From: Mycobacterium kansasii ATCC 12478
GTDB taxonomy: Bacteria > Actinomycetota > Actinomycetes > Mycobacteriales > Mycobacteriaceae
Direction: 5' to 3'
DNA: 64,000 nt
NCBI RefSeq assembly: GCF_000157895.3
Contig: NC_022663.1
Coordinates: 2,232,001 to 2,296,000 of the forward strand
Shown: piece by piece, positions 48,706-56,985 of the stretch
How positions within the stretch are numbered: position 1 is the stretch's first letter
Layout of the letters: each line of letters opens with the position of its first letter
The notes under the pieces: generated by a model
Database searches by the model: none
What the model was told of the DNA's origin: nothing
Seen by the model: only the letters and a program-made list of their open reading frames with translations
Made by a program: the position numbers and the translations under genes

Positions 48706-50328
48706 ATGCCGGTACTGCCAGCGAGCGGTCATCCCCTGGGCGGAGTACAGCTCAGCAGGCGCGGCTTTATCGGCGCCGGAATCGCCAGTGGGTTGGCGCT
48801 GGCCGGTTGCGGCCACTCACAGACACACTCGGCAGGCGAGGCGGCCATGGCTGCCGCAATCGACGCGGCCGAGCGGGCCCGGCCGCACAGCGGTCGAACC
48901 GTTACCGCCAGCCTGGTCCCTCAGCAGGCGGAGATCGACCTCGGTGGGCCGATCGCCCATACGCTGGCCTACGGCAACACGGTCCCGGGACCGCTGATCC
49001 GGGCCGCCGTCGGCGATGAGATTGTCGTCGCGGTGACGAATCGGCTCGACCGCCCGACGTCGGTGCACTGGCACGGCATCGCGCTGCGCAACGACATGGA
49101 CGGTGTCGTGCCCGCCACCCCGAACATCGAGGCCGGCCACGACTTCACCTACCGGTTTTCCGTACCCGATCCAGGCACCTACTGGGCTCATCCGCACGTC
49201 GGCCTCGAGGAGGACATGGGGCTTTATCTGCCGGTCATCATCGACGATCCGACCGAGCCGGGGCGCTACGACGCGGAATGGATTGTTGTGCTTGACGATT
49301 GGACCGACGGCGTCGGCAAGAGTCCGCAACAGATTTACGACGCCCTGGTCGACCCGAACAAGCCCACCGCAATGCCCACGCCCACCCCGCCAAGCACGAC
49401 CCCGCCAACCACGACAGATACGACGAGCACGACAAGTGCCACAAGTACGACGACCACCACCGAGACCACGCCGTCGTCCCCGATGCCCGGGATGCCCGGC
49501 GGCGACGTGGCCAGCAGCGACTTGCTCGGCGGCGACGCCGGCGACGTCGCCTACCCCTACTACCTGATCAACGGCCGTATCCCCGCGGCCCCCACGACCT
49601 TCAATGCCAAACCGGGACAGCGAATCCGGATCCGGATCATCAATGCCGCCGCAGACACCGCGTTCCGTGTCGCGTTGGCCGGACATTCGATGACGGTCAC
49701 CCACACCGACGGTTACCCGGTGCTTCCGACACCGGTCGACGCCCTGCTGATCGGTATGGGCGAACGTTACGACGTCATCGTGACGGCGGCATCCGGTGTC
49801 TTCCCGCTCGTCGCACTCGCCGAAGGCAAGAACGCCGTGGCCCGTTCGCTGCTGTCCACCGGTGCGGGCAGCGCGCCCGATCCGCAGTTCCGGCCGGCGG
49901 AACTCACCAAGAAGGTGGGCACCATCGAGATGTTCACCGCCACAACGTCGGCCAATCTGGGCCGGGCCGAACCCGGCCTCGAACTCCCCGTCGTGTTGGG
50001 CGGCACCATGGCGAAATACGACTGGACGATCAACGGTGAGCCCTACAGCAGGACCAAGCCACTACAGGTACACCAGGGCCAGCGCCAACTTCTGGTGTTC
50101 GACAACGCCACCGTGATGTGGCACCCCATGCACCTGCACGGCCACACCTATCAGATCATCAAAGCCGACGGTTCCCTCGGCGCCCGCAAGGATACCGTGA
50201 TCGTCCTGCCCAAGCAGAAGGTCCAAGCAGTGCTCGTCGCCGATAATCCGGGTACGTGGGTGATGCACTGCCACAACATGTATCACCTGGCGGCCGGCAT
50301 GATGACGCGCCTGGATTACGTCTTCTGA
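48706..50328 (+). CDS. mmcO: Multicopper oxidase
   Basis: 540 residues; ATG 48706 follows GAGGAG. Twin-arginine SRRGFIGAG (residues 17-25) and lipobox ALAGC (Cys35) mark it as a Tat-exported lipoprotein. Copper ligands are complete: HWHG (121-124), HPHVG (162-166), HPMHLHGH (473-480) and HCHNMYHLAAGM (521-532). It oxidises Cu(I) to Cu(II) outside the membrane. A Thr/Pro-rich stretch at about residues 223-266 (TPPSTTPPTTTDTTSTTSAT and more) looks like an inserted linker. It is divergent from lpqS across a copper-type box. Confidence 0.93.
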   Translation: MPVLPASGHPLGGVQLSRRGFIGAGIASGLALAGCGHSQTHSAGEAAMAAAIDAAERARPHSGRTVTASLVPQQAEIDLGGPIAHTLAYGNTVPGPLIRAAVGDEIVVAVTNRLDRPTSVHWHGIALRNDMDGVVPATPNIEAGHDFTYRFSVPDPGTYWAHPHVGLEEDMGLYLPVIIDDPTEPGRYDAEWIVVLDDWTDGVGKSPQQIYDALVDPNKPTAMPTPTPPSTTPPTTTDTTSTTSATSTTTTTETTPSSPMPGMPGGDVASSDLLGGDAGDVAYPYYLINGRIPAAPTTFNAKPGQRIRIRIINAAADTAFRVALAGHSMTVTHTDGYPVLPTPVDALLIGMGERYDVIVTAASGVFPLVALAEGKNAVARSLLSTGAGSAPDPQFRPAELTKKVGTIEMFTATTSANLGRAEPGLELPVVLGGTMAKYDWTINGEPYSRTKPLQVHQGQRQLLVFDNATVMWHPMHLHGHTYQIIKADGSLGARKDTVIVLPKQKVQAVLVADNPGTWVMHCHNMYHLAAGMMTRLDYVF

Positions 50329-51167
50329 CGGCTGAAGAAGTCCAGCAGGAGTTCATTGACGGCCGAGGATTGCTCGATTTGCGGACAGTGGCCCGCGTCG
50401 TCGATCACCACCGCGCGTCCATCCTTGACCTGCTCGGCGAGCTGCGCGGCCCACCCGGCGGGCAGCAGCTTGTCGTTACGCCCCTCGACCACGAGCGTCG
50501 GCACGGTGATGCACTGATAGCGGCGCGCACTCGACGATTCCGAGGCCGGTGCAGATTCCGGCTCAGATCCCGGCCCAGCGCCGGGGCGGCGAAAACGCGC
50601 TGCCGCCACGGCTTCCCACGCTCCCGGAGCGATGCTCGACTGGTAGCGGCGCCGCACGTAGTCTTCGTCGGCCGGATAGCGGGCGTCGTGGAACAACGCC
50701 TCGACGATGCGGCGCATCCCCGGCAGCGTGGCGTCGTAACGCTGCAGGGCGTCGAAGTGCCGATTCTGCTGAATCTCTCCCCCACCGCAGATGATCGCCA
50801 TGGTGCGGATCGGCAGCCGGGGTGCATCCGAGGTGGCATCGGTCAGCAGCATGATGGCGCCCATGGAATTGCCGGCGAAATGCGCGGAGTCGACACCGAC
50901 AACGTCGCAGAACCGTGCCACGTGCCGGATGCGCATCCCGCGGCCGTCGACGAAGTCCACGACCTTGGCGGACTGCCCGAACCCGAGGAGATCGGGTGCC
51001 AGCACCCGGTAGCGCGCAGCCAGCGCGACGATGTTGTGCTCCCAGCCCAATTCGGCGGTGGCCCCGAATTCGCCACCGTGCAGTAGCACCACCGGGTCAC
51101 CCGTACCCGACTCCAGATAACTGGTGACCAGCCCGTCGACCACGGCCGTGCGGCGGTGTATCGGCAT
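50316..51167 (-). CDS. Alpha/beta hydrolase
   Basis: 283 residues from ATG 51167. LLHGGEFG is the oxyanion region, GNSMG the nucleophile elbow, EGRNDKLLP the acid and DAGHCPQ the histidine. An insert rich in Pro, Ser and Glu (PGSEPESAPASESSSA) lies near residue 210. Last gene of the mhp-type operon; its start touches the cyclase stop and its 3' end overlaps mmcO by 13 bases tail to tail. The fold resembles ring-fission product hydrolases such as MhpC or BphD. Confidence 0.87.
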   Translation of the reverse strand: MPIHRRTAVVDGLVTSYLESGTGDPVVLLHGGEFGATAELGWEHNIVALAARYRVLAPDLLGFGQSAKVVDFVDGRGMRIRHVARFCDVVGVDSAHFAGNSMGAIMLLTDATSDAPRLPIRTMAIICGGGEIQQNRHFDALQRYDATLPGMRRIVEALFHDARYPADEDYVRRRYQSSIAPGAWEAVAAARFRRPGAGPGSEPESAPASESSSARRYQCITVPTLVVEGRNDKLLPAGWAAQLAEQVKDGRAVVIDDAGHCPQIEQSSAVNELLLDFFSRQKT

Positions 51168-52156
51168 CACTTGATCGCGACGGGATTCACCGGCGATCCC
51201 ACGGCGCCAATGAATCTCAGCGGCGGCGCGATCAGCTGAAACTCGTAAACCCCGTCGGTGGCGCAGTCGGCCGCCAAGGCCGTGAGGTCCCAGTATTCGC
51301 CCAGCATCAGCCCCATGTCACGCAGGCACAGCAGATGAAACGGCAAGAACAGGCCTTCGACTCCCGAAACCGGGTCCTCCACCTGAAGGTTGTCGGAAGC
51401 GACCGCGGCGACCTCGTGATCGTGCAGCCACTGGGCGCAGCGCCAGTCCAACCCGGAGTACCGCTCGGTCTTGTTGCCGGTCATCAGAAACCGTGCCCAC
51501 CAACCGGTTCGGATCAGCACGATGTCGCCGCGGCCGACGGTGACGCCTTGGGCACGAACGACGTCGTCCAGCTCTTCTGGAGTGATCGGGTTGCCATGCT
51601 CGAGAAAGACTTCCGCACCGCGATGACGCACCAGGTCCAGTAACACGCCACGCGAGGTGATGCCCTTGACATCGACCTTGTCGATGCCGCAGTGGAAGGC
51701 CCCCAGACTGGTCACCGACCCCGCCGGGAAGCCGTTGTAGAGGAGGTCGTCGTAGTAGACATGCGACAGCGCGTCCCACTGGGTCGCCGCCTGCAACGGC
51801 ATGATGACCATGTCGTCGTTGAACCGGAACGGATTGTCGACCAGGTAGCTGCCCATCTGTTCGGCGGTGGGGTTCTGCGTCCATCCCGGCCCGTACCTGC
51901 CCAGGGTGTTCGCATCGCCACCGTCCACGGTCATCACGTGTATCGGGTTGTGCCGGAACCCGAAAGCGCCCTGCGGGCCGGACGACCCGAAATCCACGCC
52001 GAGCGGAAACACCTTCCCGTGCCGGACCAGGCTGGCGGCGTGCCGGACGGTGTCGGCGGTAATGAAGTTCAGCGTCCCAAGTTCGTCCGTGTCACCCCAC
52101 CGGCCCCAGTTGCTGAGATCGCTTGCCACCCTCCTGAATTCGGTTAGGCTGGCCAT
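51167..52156 (-). CDS. Cyclase family protein (kynurenine formamidase-like)
   Basis: 329 residues. QWDALSHVYYDD is this protein's form of the metal-binding HxGTHxDxPxH motif of the cyclase family, with the first His replaced by Gln. GDIVLIRTGWW and NLQVEDP follow in the usual order. Members hydrolyse or cyclise aromatic amides and lactones with a divalent metal. It overlaps the SDR gene by 13 bases and the downstream hydrolase by 1 base, so it is mid-operon. Confidence 0.85.
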   Translation of the reverse strand: MASLTEFRRVASDLSNWGRWGDTDELGTLNFITADTVRHAASLVRHGKVFPLGVDFGSSGPQGAFGFRHNPIHVMTVDGGDANTLGRYGPGWTQNPTAEQMGSYLVDNPFRFNDDMVIMPLQAATQWDALSHVYYDDLLYNGFPAGSVTSLGAFHCGIDKVDVKGITSRGVLLDLVRHRGAEVFLEHGNPITPEELDDVVRAQGVTVGRGDIVLIRTGWWARFLMTGNKTERYSGLDWRCAQWLHDHEVAAVASDNLQVEDPVSGVEGLFLPFHLLCLRDMGLMLGEYWDLTALAADCATDGVYEFQLIAPPLRFIGAVGSPVNPVAIK

Positions 52157-52971
52157 GACGCCCGTCCCTTCTCGAGTTCACCGGCGATTGCGGCGCCCAG
52201 GTTTCCGCCGTCCACCCAGACGACCTGACCCGAAATATAACTGGCGGCACGGCTGTTCAGGAACAGCAGCACCGCGGCCTGTTCGGCCGGATCGGCCACC
52301 CGGCCCAGCGGCTTGAAGATGTCGTCGAGGAATTCCGGCCCGTAGGCACGCCTCAGCTGGTCGAGGATCGGTGTCTCGGTCACCGCGGGCCCGGTGCAGT
52401 TGATCCGGATACCGCGTGCACCGAGGTCGGCCGTGCGTCGCATCGTGTAGAGGATGACTGCTTCCTTGGACAATTGGTAGCCGCTGCCAACCGCCTCGGG
52501 GTGGCGATGACACCATTGGATGCCTTCTTGCATCGTCGTGGTATCCAGCAGCGGAGCCACTGCAGACCGATGTTCCCGGTAGGCCGCCGCGGCAAGCGAT
52601 GACACGCTGACAATCGACGCACCCGCGGCCATCATCGGGATCAGCGCCTCGGTGAGATGGCGCAGCCCAAGGAAATTGATGGTGACAACCAGTAGCGGGT
52701 CGCCGATCCCCGATGAGACGCCGGCGACGTTGAACAGCATGTCGACGCGTCCGCCGAGAGCCGCGACGGTCCGATCGATGGAATCCGGATCGGCGAGGTC
52801 AACCTGGTGAAAGTCGTTGATCTCGTGGCCCGGTCGCTGTTTGTCCAAGCCGACCACGTGCGCGCCGAGTTCGGTGAGTTGATGTACAACCTGCGCGCCG
52901 ATGCCCGAGGAACATCCGGTCACCACTGCACGGCGGCCGTCGTAGCACCACAGGTCGTCGATCAGGCCCAA
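52144..52971 (-). CDS. Short-chain dehydrogenase/reductase
   Basis: 275 residues from TTG 52971, the best start since GGAAG and AGGCG precede it and the stop of the monooxygenase lies 20 bases upstream; no ATG or GTG fits. TGCSSGIGAQVV, NVAGVSSG, S in SVSSLAA and YQLSKEA are the SDR motifs. An insert of about 30 residues (residues 131-160, with HRSAVAPLLDTTTMQEGIQW) lies between the Ser and Tyr sites, as in the 3-alpha-hydroxysteroid dehydrogenase/carbonyl reductase group. Oxidises or reduces a ring hydroxyl/ketone. Confidence 0.87.
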   Translation of the reverse strand: MGLIDDLWCYDGRRAVVTGCSSGIGAQVVHQLTELGAHVVGLDKQRPGHEINDFHQVDLADPDSIDRTVAALGGRVDMLFNVAGVSSGIGDPLLVVTINFLGLRHLTEALIPMMAAGASIVSVSSLAAAAYREHRSAVAPLLDTTTMQEGIQWCHRHPEAVGSGYQLSKEAVILYTMRRTADLGARGIRINCTGPAVTETPILDQLRRAYGPEFLDDIFKPLGRVADPAEQAAVLLFLNSRAASYISGQVVWVDGGNLGAAIAGELEKGRASWPA

Positions 52972-52991
52972 CGCCTAGCCAGCTTCCGGTG

Positions 52992-54302
52992 TCATTGACG
53001 CTGCTCCTTCGCGCGGCGCGCCGCCATGACGCGGCCCTCGTTGATCTCCGCCATGGCTTCGGGAATCTCGCTGGCAGTGAACTTACCGCCGCGTCCGGTG
53101 GGCAGGCCGCCGAACGAGTAGTTTTCGTCGAAGGCGGGTGCGCCAAAGGGTCGTGTTTCCGGCCGGCGTGCCTCGATTCGCTCGATGACGGGAGCCAGCC
53201 TGGCGGCCTTGTCGGCGACCGCCTTGGCGTCGCGCTCGATGAATTCCGGCAGCACTTCGGCGCCCATGATTTCGATGGACTCCATGGTGCCCTCGTGACT
53301 ACGCGGGTTGAGCAGCAGGATGATCTCGTCCACGCCGCTCTCCTCGTAGCCGCGCAGGAACTCGCGCACGGTGGCCGGCGAGCCGATGGCGCCGCGTCCC
53401 GGCCCGTACGCCAGCGTCGGATCCTTCTGCACCTCTTCGAGATACCGGGTCCATACACCCGTGCGCCCGGGCGTGTGCACACCGGTCATGTAGTAGTGCA
53501 TGATGCCGAACGAGAAGAACCCGCCGCCCTGCCCGAGGAGCCGCAGCGCCTCGTCGTCCGTCCGGGCGACCATCATCGACAGGTCACCGCCGATGGCCAG
53601 GATGTTTGGGTTGATCCGTGGGGTCGCCGGGACGCCGTTCTCCTCGAATTCCTTGTAGTAGCCGTTCACCCGCTCGGTCAGCGGGCCCGGGCCGGTGTAG
53701 GCGAAACTCAGTGCGCCGATGCACTTCTGGGCGGCCATCTGGACGGTGGCCGGCCGGGTGCAGGCTACCCATACCGGCGGGTGCGGCTTTTGCGTCGGCT
53801 TGGGAATGACGTTGCGGGCCGGCATCTGGATGTGCTCGCCGTGGAAACCGGAGAACGGTTCCTCGATCATGCAGCGAATCGCGACTTCCAGTGCCTCCTC
53901 CCATTGCGCCCGCTTGTCGGCGGGATCGATGTTGAATCCCCCGAGTTCGCCCACCGAGGAAGATTCGCCGGTGCCGAACTCGACCCGCCCGTTGGACAGC
54001 AGGTCCAGGGTGGCAATACGTTCGGCCACCCGCGCCGGATGGTTGACTGCGGGCGGCAGGTGCATGATGCCGAATCCCAGCCGGATGTTCTTGGTCCGCT
54101 GGCTGGCCGCGGCCAGAAATATTTCGGGTGCAGTGGAATGACAGTATTCCTCGAGGAAGTGGTGCTCGGTGAGCCAGACGGTGGCGAAGCCGGCCTTGTC
54201 GGCGGCCTCGACCTCGTCGAGGCAATCCTGCAGCAGGATGCGTTCGTCGTCGGCGGTCCAGGGACGCGGCAGGGCGAATTCGTAGAACAGCGAGATCTTC
54301 AT
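52992..54302 (-). CDS. Luciferase-like flavin monooxygenase
   Basis: 436 residues. MKISLFYEFALPRPW, WLTEHHFLEEYCHSTAPEIF and LDLLSNGRVEFGTG are hallmarks of the bacterial luciferase-like (LLM) superfamily, which use reduced FMN and oxygen, or F420. It starts 3 bases before the end of the KstD-like gene upstream and precedes the SDR, all on one transcript. Baeyer-Villiger-type or hydroxylation chemistry on a ring is a plausible role. The C-terminal part is longer than in simple LLM proteins. Confidence 0.9.
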   Translation of the reverse strand: MKISLFYEFALPRPWTADDERILLQDCLDEVEAADKAGFATVWLTEHHFLEEYCHSTAPEIFLAAASQRTKNIRLGFGIMHLPPAVNHPARVAERIATLDLLSNGRVEFGTGESSSVGELGGFNIDPADKRAQWEEALEVAIRCMIEEPFSGFHGEHIQMPARNVIPKPTQKPHPPVWVACTRPATVQMAAQKCIGALSFAYTGPGPLTERVNGYYKEFEENGVPATPRINPNILAIGGDLSMMVARTDDEALRLLGQGGGFFSFGIMHYYMTGVHTPGRTGVWTRYLEEVQKDPTLAYGPGRGAIGSPATVREFLRGYEESGVDEIILLLNPRSHEGTMESIEIMGAEVLPEFIERDAKAVADKAARLAPVIERIEARRPETRPFGAPAFDENYSFGGLPTGRGGKFTASEIPEAMAEINEGRVMAARRAKEQRQ

Positions 54303-54304
54303 GC

Positions 54305-56035
54305 TTACCTCCTATGAGCATTACGTGCCTGTGCCGCGACGTGTTTCACTGCGACATAGCCAAAGGTCATGGCGGGTCCGATGGTTGCCCCGGCGCCGGC
54401 ATAGCTGCGGCCCATGACCGGTGCGGAGGTGTTGCCCACCGCGTAGAGTCCACGCACCACGGTGTCGTCGCAGCGCAGCACCCGTGCGTGTTCATCGGTG
54501 CGCAGGCCTCCCGATGTGCCGAGGTCACCGAGAACGATGCGGAACGCGTAGTAGGGCGGATCGCCCAGCGGGTAGAGGTTGGGGTTGGGCAGCGTCGGGT
54601 CGCCATAGTAGTTGTCGTAGGCACTGTCGCCGCGGCAATAGTCGTCGTCGTGGCCGTTGCGGGCGAGTTCGTTGAAACGCGTTGCCGTTGCCCGGAGTTG
54701 GGCGCCCGGGACGCCGATCTTACCTGCCAGCTCCTCCCACGTCCGCGCCGCTTTGACGACGCCGGTCTCCAGCCAGGCCGCGGGGACCGTCCGCCCGGTA
54801 GGCACCGGCGCGCCGGGAATCTTCGGTATCGGCAGATGCCCGGCGATGACGTAGCGATTCCAGGACCGGTGATCAGTGATCAGCCAACAGGGGATGTGGG
54901 TGACCCCGGACTTCTGACCCTCGATCATGGCGTGGCCGAAATCCAGGTAGGGAGCGGCCTCGTTGACGAAGCGCCTGCCGTCACCGTTGACGATGAATTG
55001 CGCGGGCATCATCCGCTCGTTGAGCATGAATTGCATTCGGCCGTCGGGCCATTGAATGGCAGGAAACCACCATGCCTCGTCCAGCAGCTCGGTGGCCGCG
55101 CCGATCCGCTGGCCAGCCCGGATGCCGTCGCCGGTGGCCACGGGATTGCCGAAGCTCCAATCCTGGTCCACGATCGGCTGCTGTTCCTTGCGCCACGGCA
55201 GGTCGTGGTCGAAACCGCCGCTAGCCAGGATCACCCCGTGTCGCGCGCCGATCCGTGTCGGCACCCTCGCCCGGTCCACCAGCGCACCGATCACCGATCC
55301 GTCGCTGTCGGTGAGCAATTCGGCCATCGGCGAGTCCAACCACAGCGCAATGTCACGCTCTTTCATCGCCAGTCGCAACCGTGCCGCCAGTGACTGGCCG
55401 ATCGCCGCGATCCGCTCACCGAGCACCCTGGCCCTGACCATGCGGGCGATCAGCTTCAGCAGCACTACCTTTCCGCTCCACGACTGGCGGATCCGGTAGA
55501 ACGCACGTAACTCGTTTGGACCCAGCCAGATTCCCTTCGGCGCCAGCGCCAGCGGCCGGAGCAGCTTCTCCTCGTCGTCACCCAGTGAACGCAGATCGAT
55601 GGGCGGCACGTTGATGGTGCTGCCCAGTTCGGAGCCGCCGGGCAGGTTCGGATAGTAGTCGGCATAGCCGGGCTTCCAGACGAATTCCAGCCACGGCGAG
55701 AGCCCTTCCAGGAACTCCAGCATCCGCGGGGCCGATTCGACGTATTGCCGGATCCGTGCCGGACTTACCAGACCGCCGGTGACCCGGCGCAGGTACTCGA
55801 TCACATCAGCGGATGCCGGGGCGTAGCCCGCTCGGCGCTGCGCCGGCGCGCCGGGTACCCAGATACCGCCGCCGGACAAGGCGGTCGAACCGCCGAAGTG
55901 TCCGGACTTTTCCACCACCAGCGTCTGCAGGCCGGCGGCGTCGGCGGCCAGCGCGGCAGTCATACCGCCCGCGCCGGACCCCACCACGAGCACGTCGACC
56001 ACGTGGTCGAACCCTTCGCTGCCGGTATGGGTCAT
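54305..56035 (-). CDS. FAD-dependent dehydrogenase, KstD-like
   Basis: 576 residues. Dinucleotide motif VGSGAGGMTAALAA near residue 20, GGSTALSGGGIWVPG as in 3-ketosteroid delta1-dehydrogenases, ASGGFDHD in the middle, and the C-terminal GNTSAPVMGRSYAGAGATIG FAD contact. KstD enzymes introduce a double bond into the steroid A ring, and relatives act on other cyclic ketones or reduce fumarate-like acids. Its start overlaps mhpB (ATGA). Its presence beside a meta-cleavage set suggests an alicyclic ring is first desaturated and then aromatised. Confidence 0.9.
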   Translation of the reverse strand: MTHTGSEGFDHVVDVLVVGSGAGGMTAALAADAAGLQTLVVEKSGHFGGSTALSGGGIWVPGAPAQRRAGYAPASADVIEYLRRVTGGLVSPARIRQYVESAPRMLEFLEGLSPWLEFVWKPGYADYYPNLPGGSELGSTINVPPIDLRSLGDDEEKLLRPLALAPKGIWLGPNELRAFYRIRQSWSGKVVLLKLIARMVRARVLGERIAAIGQSLAARLRLAMKERDIALWLDSPMAELLTDSDGSVIGALVDRARVPTRIGARHGVILASGGFDHDLPWRKEQQPIVDQDWSFGNPVATGDGIRAGQRIGAATELLDEAWWFPAIQWPDGRMQFMLNERMMPAQFIVNGDGRRFVNEAAPYLDFGHAMIEGQKSGVTHIPCWLITDHRSWNRYVIAGHLPIPKIPGAPVPTGRTVPAAWLETGVVKAARTWEELAGKIGVPGAQLRATATRFNELARNGHDDDYCRGDSAYDNYYGDPTLPNPNLYPLGDPPYYAFRIVLGDLGTSGGLRTDEHARVLRCDDTVVRGLYAVGNTSAPVMGRSYAGAGATIGPAMTFGYVAVKHVAAQARNAHRR

Positions 56036-56985
56036 GGGCTCGGCGCCGCCGTCCTGATGGCGAACGCGGTGATCAGGTCGGGAGCCTGCTTGTAGTAGCG
56101 AAGCGTGGTCCGGTACGTTCCCGCGGTCGCCAGGGCAGCGAAAGCGGCTATCCAGGTGCGGATTTCATGCGCGGAACCACCGCCCTCGTGCATCACGAAC
56201 GAGTTCGACCACTGATCCAGGTCGTCCAGGTGTCCCCCGTCGACGATCTCCAGGAAGCGCTGATCCCAGGCCGGGTTGAGGGGCTGAAGATTGCTGTCTC
56301 CCGCGGCGAAGCTCTTGGCGGCGTCGATCACCGCCGTCTGCCGGGCTTGGCGTTGCTCGGAACTCATCGGCTGGCCGTGCACGATCCGCTCCAGACCGGC
56401 CGGGCCGGCGTCGTCCAGAGTCGGCACCGGAGGGCTGTGCGACAGCCCGCCGGATCCGATCACCAGTACCCGCTTGTCCAGCGAGGCAAGGAAATTGCCT
56501 ACCACGGTGCCCAGTGCCCGGCAGCGGCGCAGTGGTCCCAGCGGCGTGGCGATCGCATTGATGAAGATCGGTATCACAGGGCGCGCGGTCGCCGTGCCGA
56601 AGAGTTTCTCCAGCGGCTGGACCGTTCCATGATCGACGTCCATGCTCGCCGAAAGCGCGACATCGATGTCCGCGCCGAGCACGGCCTTGGCGCACCGCTG
56701 CGCGATCTGCTCGGGAACGTCGAGTGGGCCGGTGTAGCTTCCGTAGTCGCCGACTCCGTTGGCGTGCATGCCGATACAAAATGGCGGCATCGCCTTGTAG
56801 AAGAATCCGTTGTAGTGGTCGGGCGAGAAGATGACGACGAGCTCGGGGTCGTACTCGCCGACGAATTCCCGTGCCTTTGCGATCGCGGTATTCACTTCGT
56901 CAAGCAGGTCCCGCGGCGGCCCCGGTAGATTCAGTAGCGGGCTGTGGGACATACAGCACAGAGCCAGTGGCACTTTGGAAATCAC
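56032..56985 (-). CDS. mhpB: Class III extradiol dioxygenase (2,3-dihydroxyphenylpropionate dioxygenase type)
   Basis: 317 residues from GTG 56985, close to the 314 of E. coli MhpB. CMSHSPLLNLPG (His14), FSPDHYNGFF (His57), DVDHGTVQPL (His119) and GSGGLSHSPPVP (His183) give the metal and acid-base histidines of the LigB/MhpB family. It opens a catechol ring next to the two hydroxyls with oxygen and Fe(II). The gene begins 86 bases inside the 3' end of mhpA, an unusually long overlap, and overlaps the KstD-like gene by 4. Confidence 0.92.
   Translation of the reverse strand: MISKVPLALCCMSHSPLLNLPGPPRDLLDEVNTAIAKAREFVGEYDPELVVIFSPDHYNGFFYKAMPPFCIGMHANGVGDYGSYTGPLDVPEQIAQRCAKAVLGADIDVALSASMDVDHGTVQPLEKLFGTATARPVIPIFINAIATPLGPLRRCRALGTVVGNFLASLDKRVLVIGSGGLSHSPPVPTLDDAGPAGLERIVHGQPMSSEQRQARQTAVIDAAKSFAAGDSNLQPLNPAWDQRFLEIVDGGHLDDLDQWSNSFVMHEGGGSAHEIRTWIAAFAALATAGTYRTTLRYYKQAPDLITAFAIRTAAPSP

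Noticed and set aside
50316..50328. mmcO and hydrolase overlap read as a fusion
   Set aside because: The genes are convergent and overlap by only 13 bases at their 3' ends.
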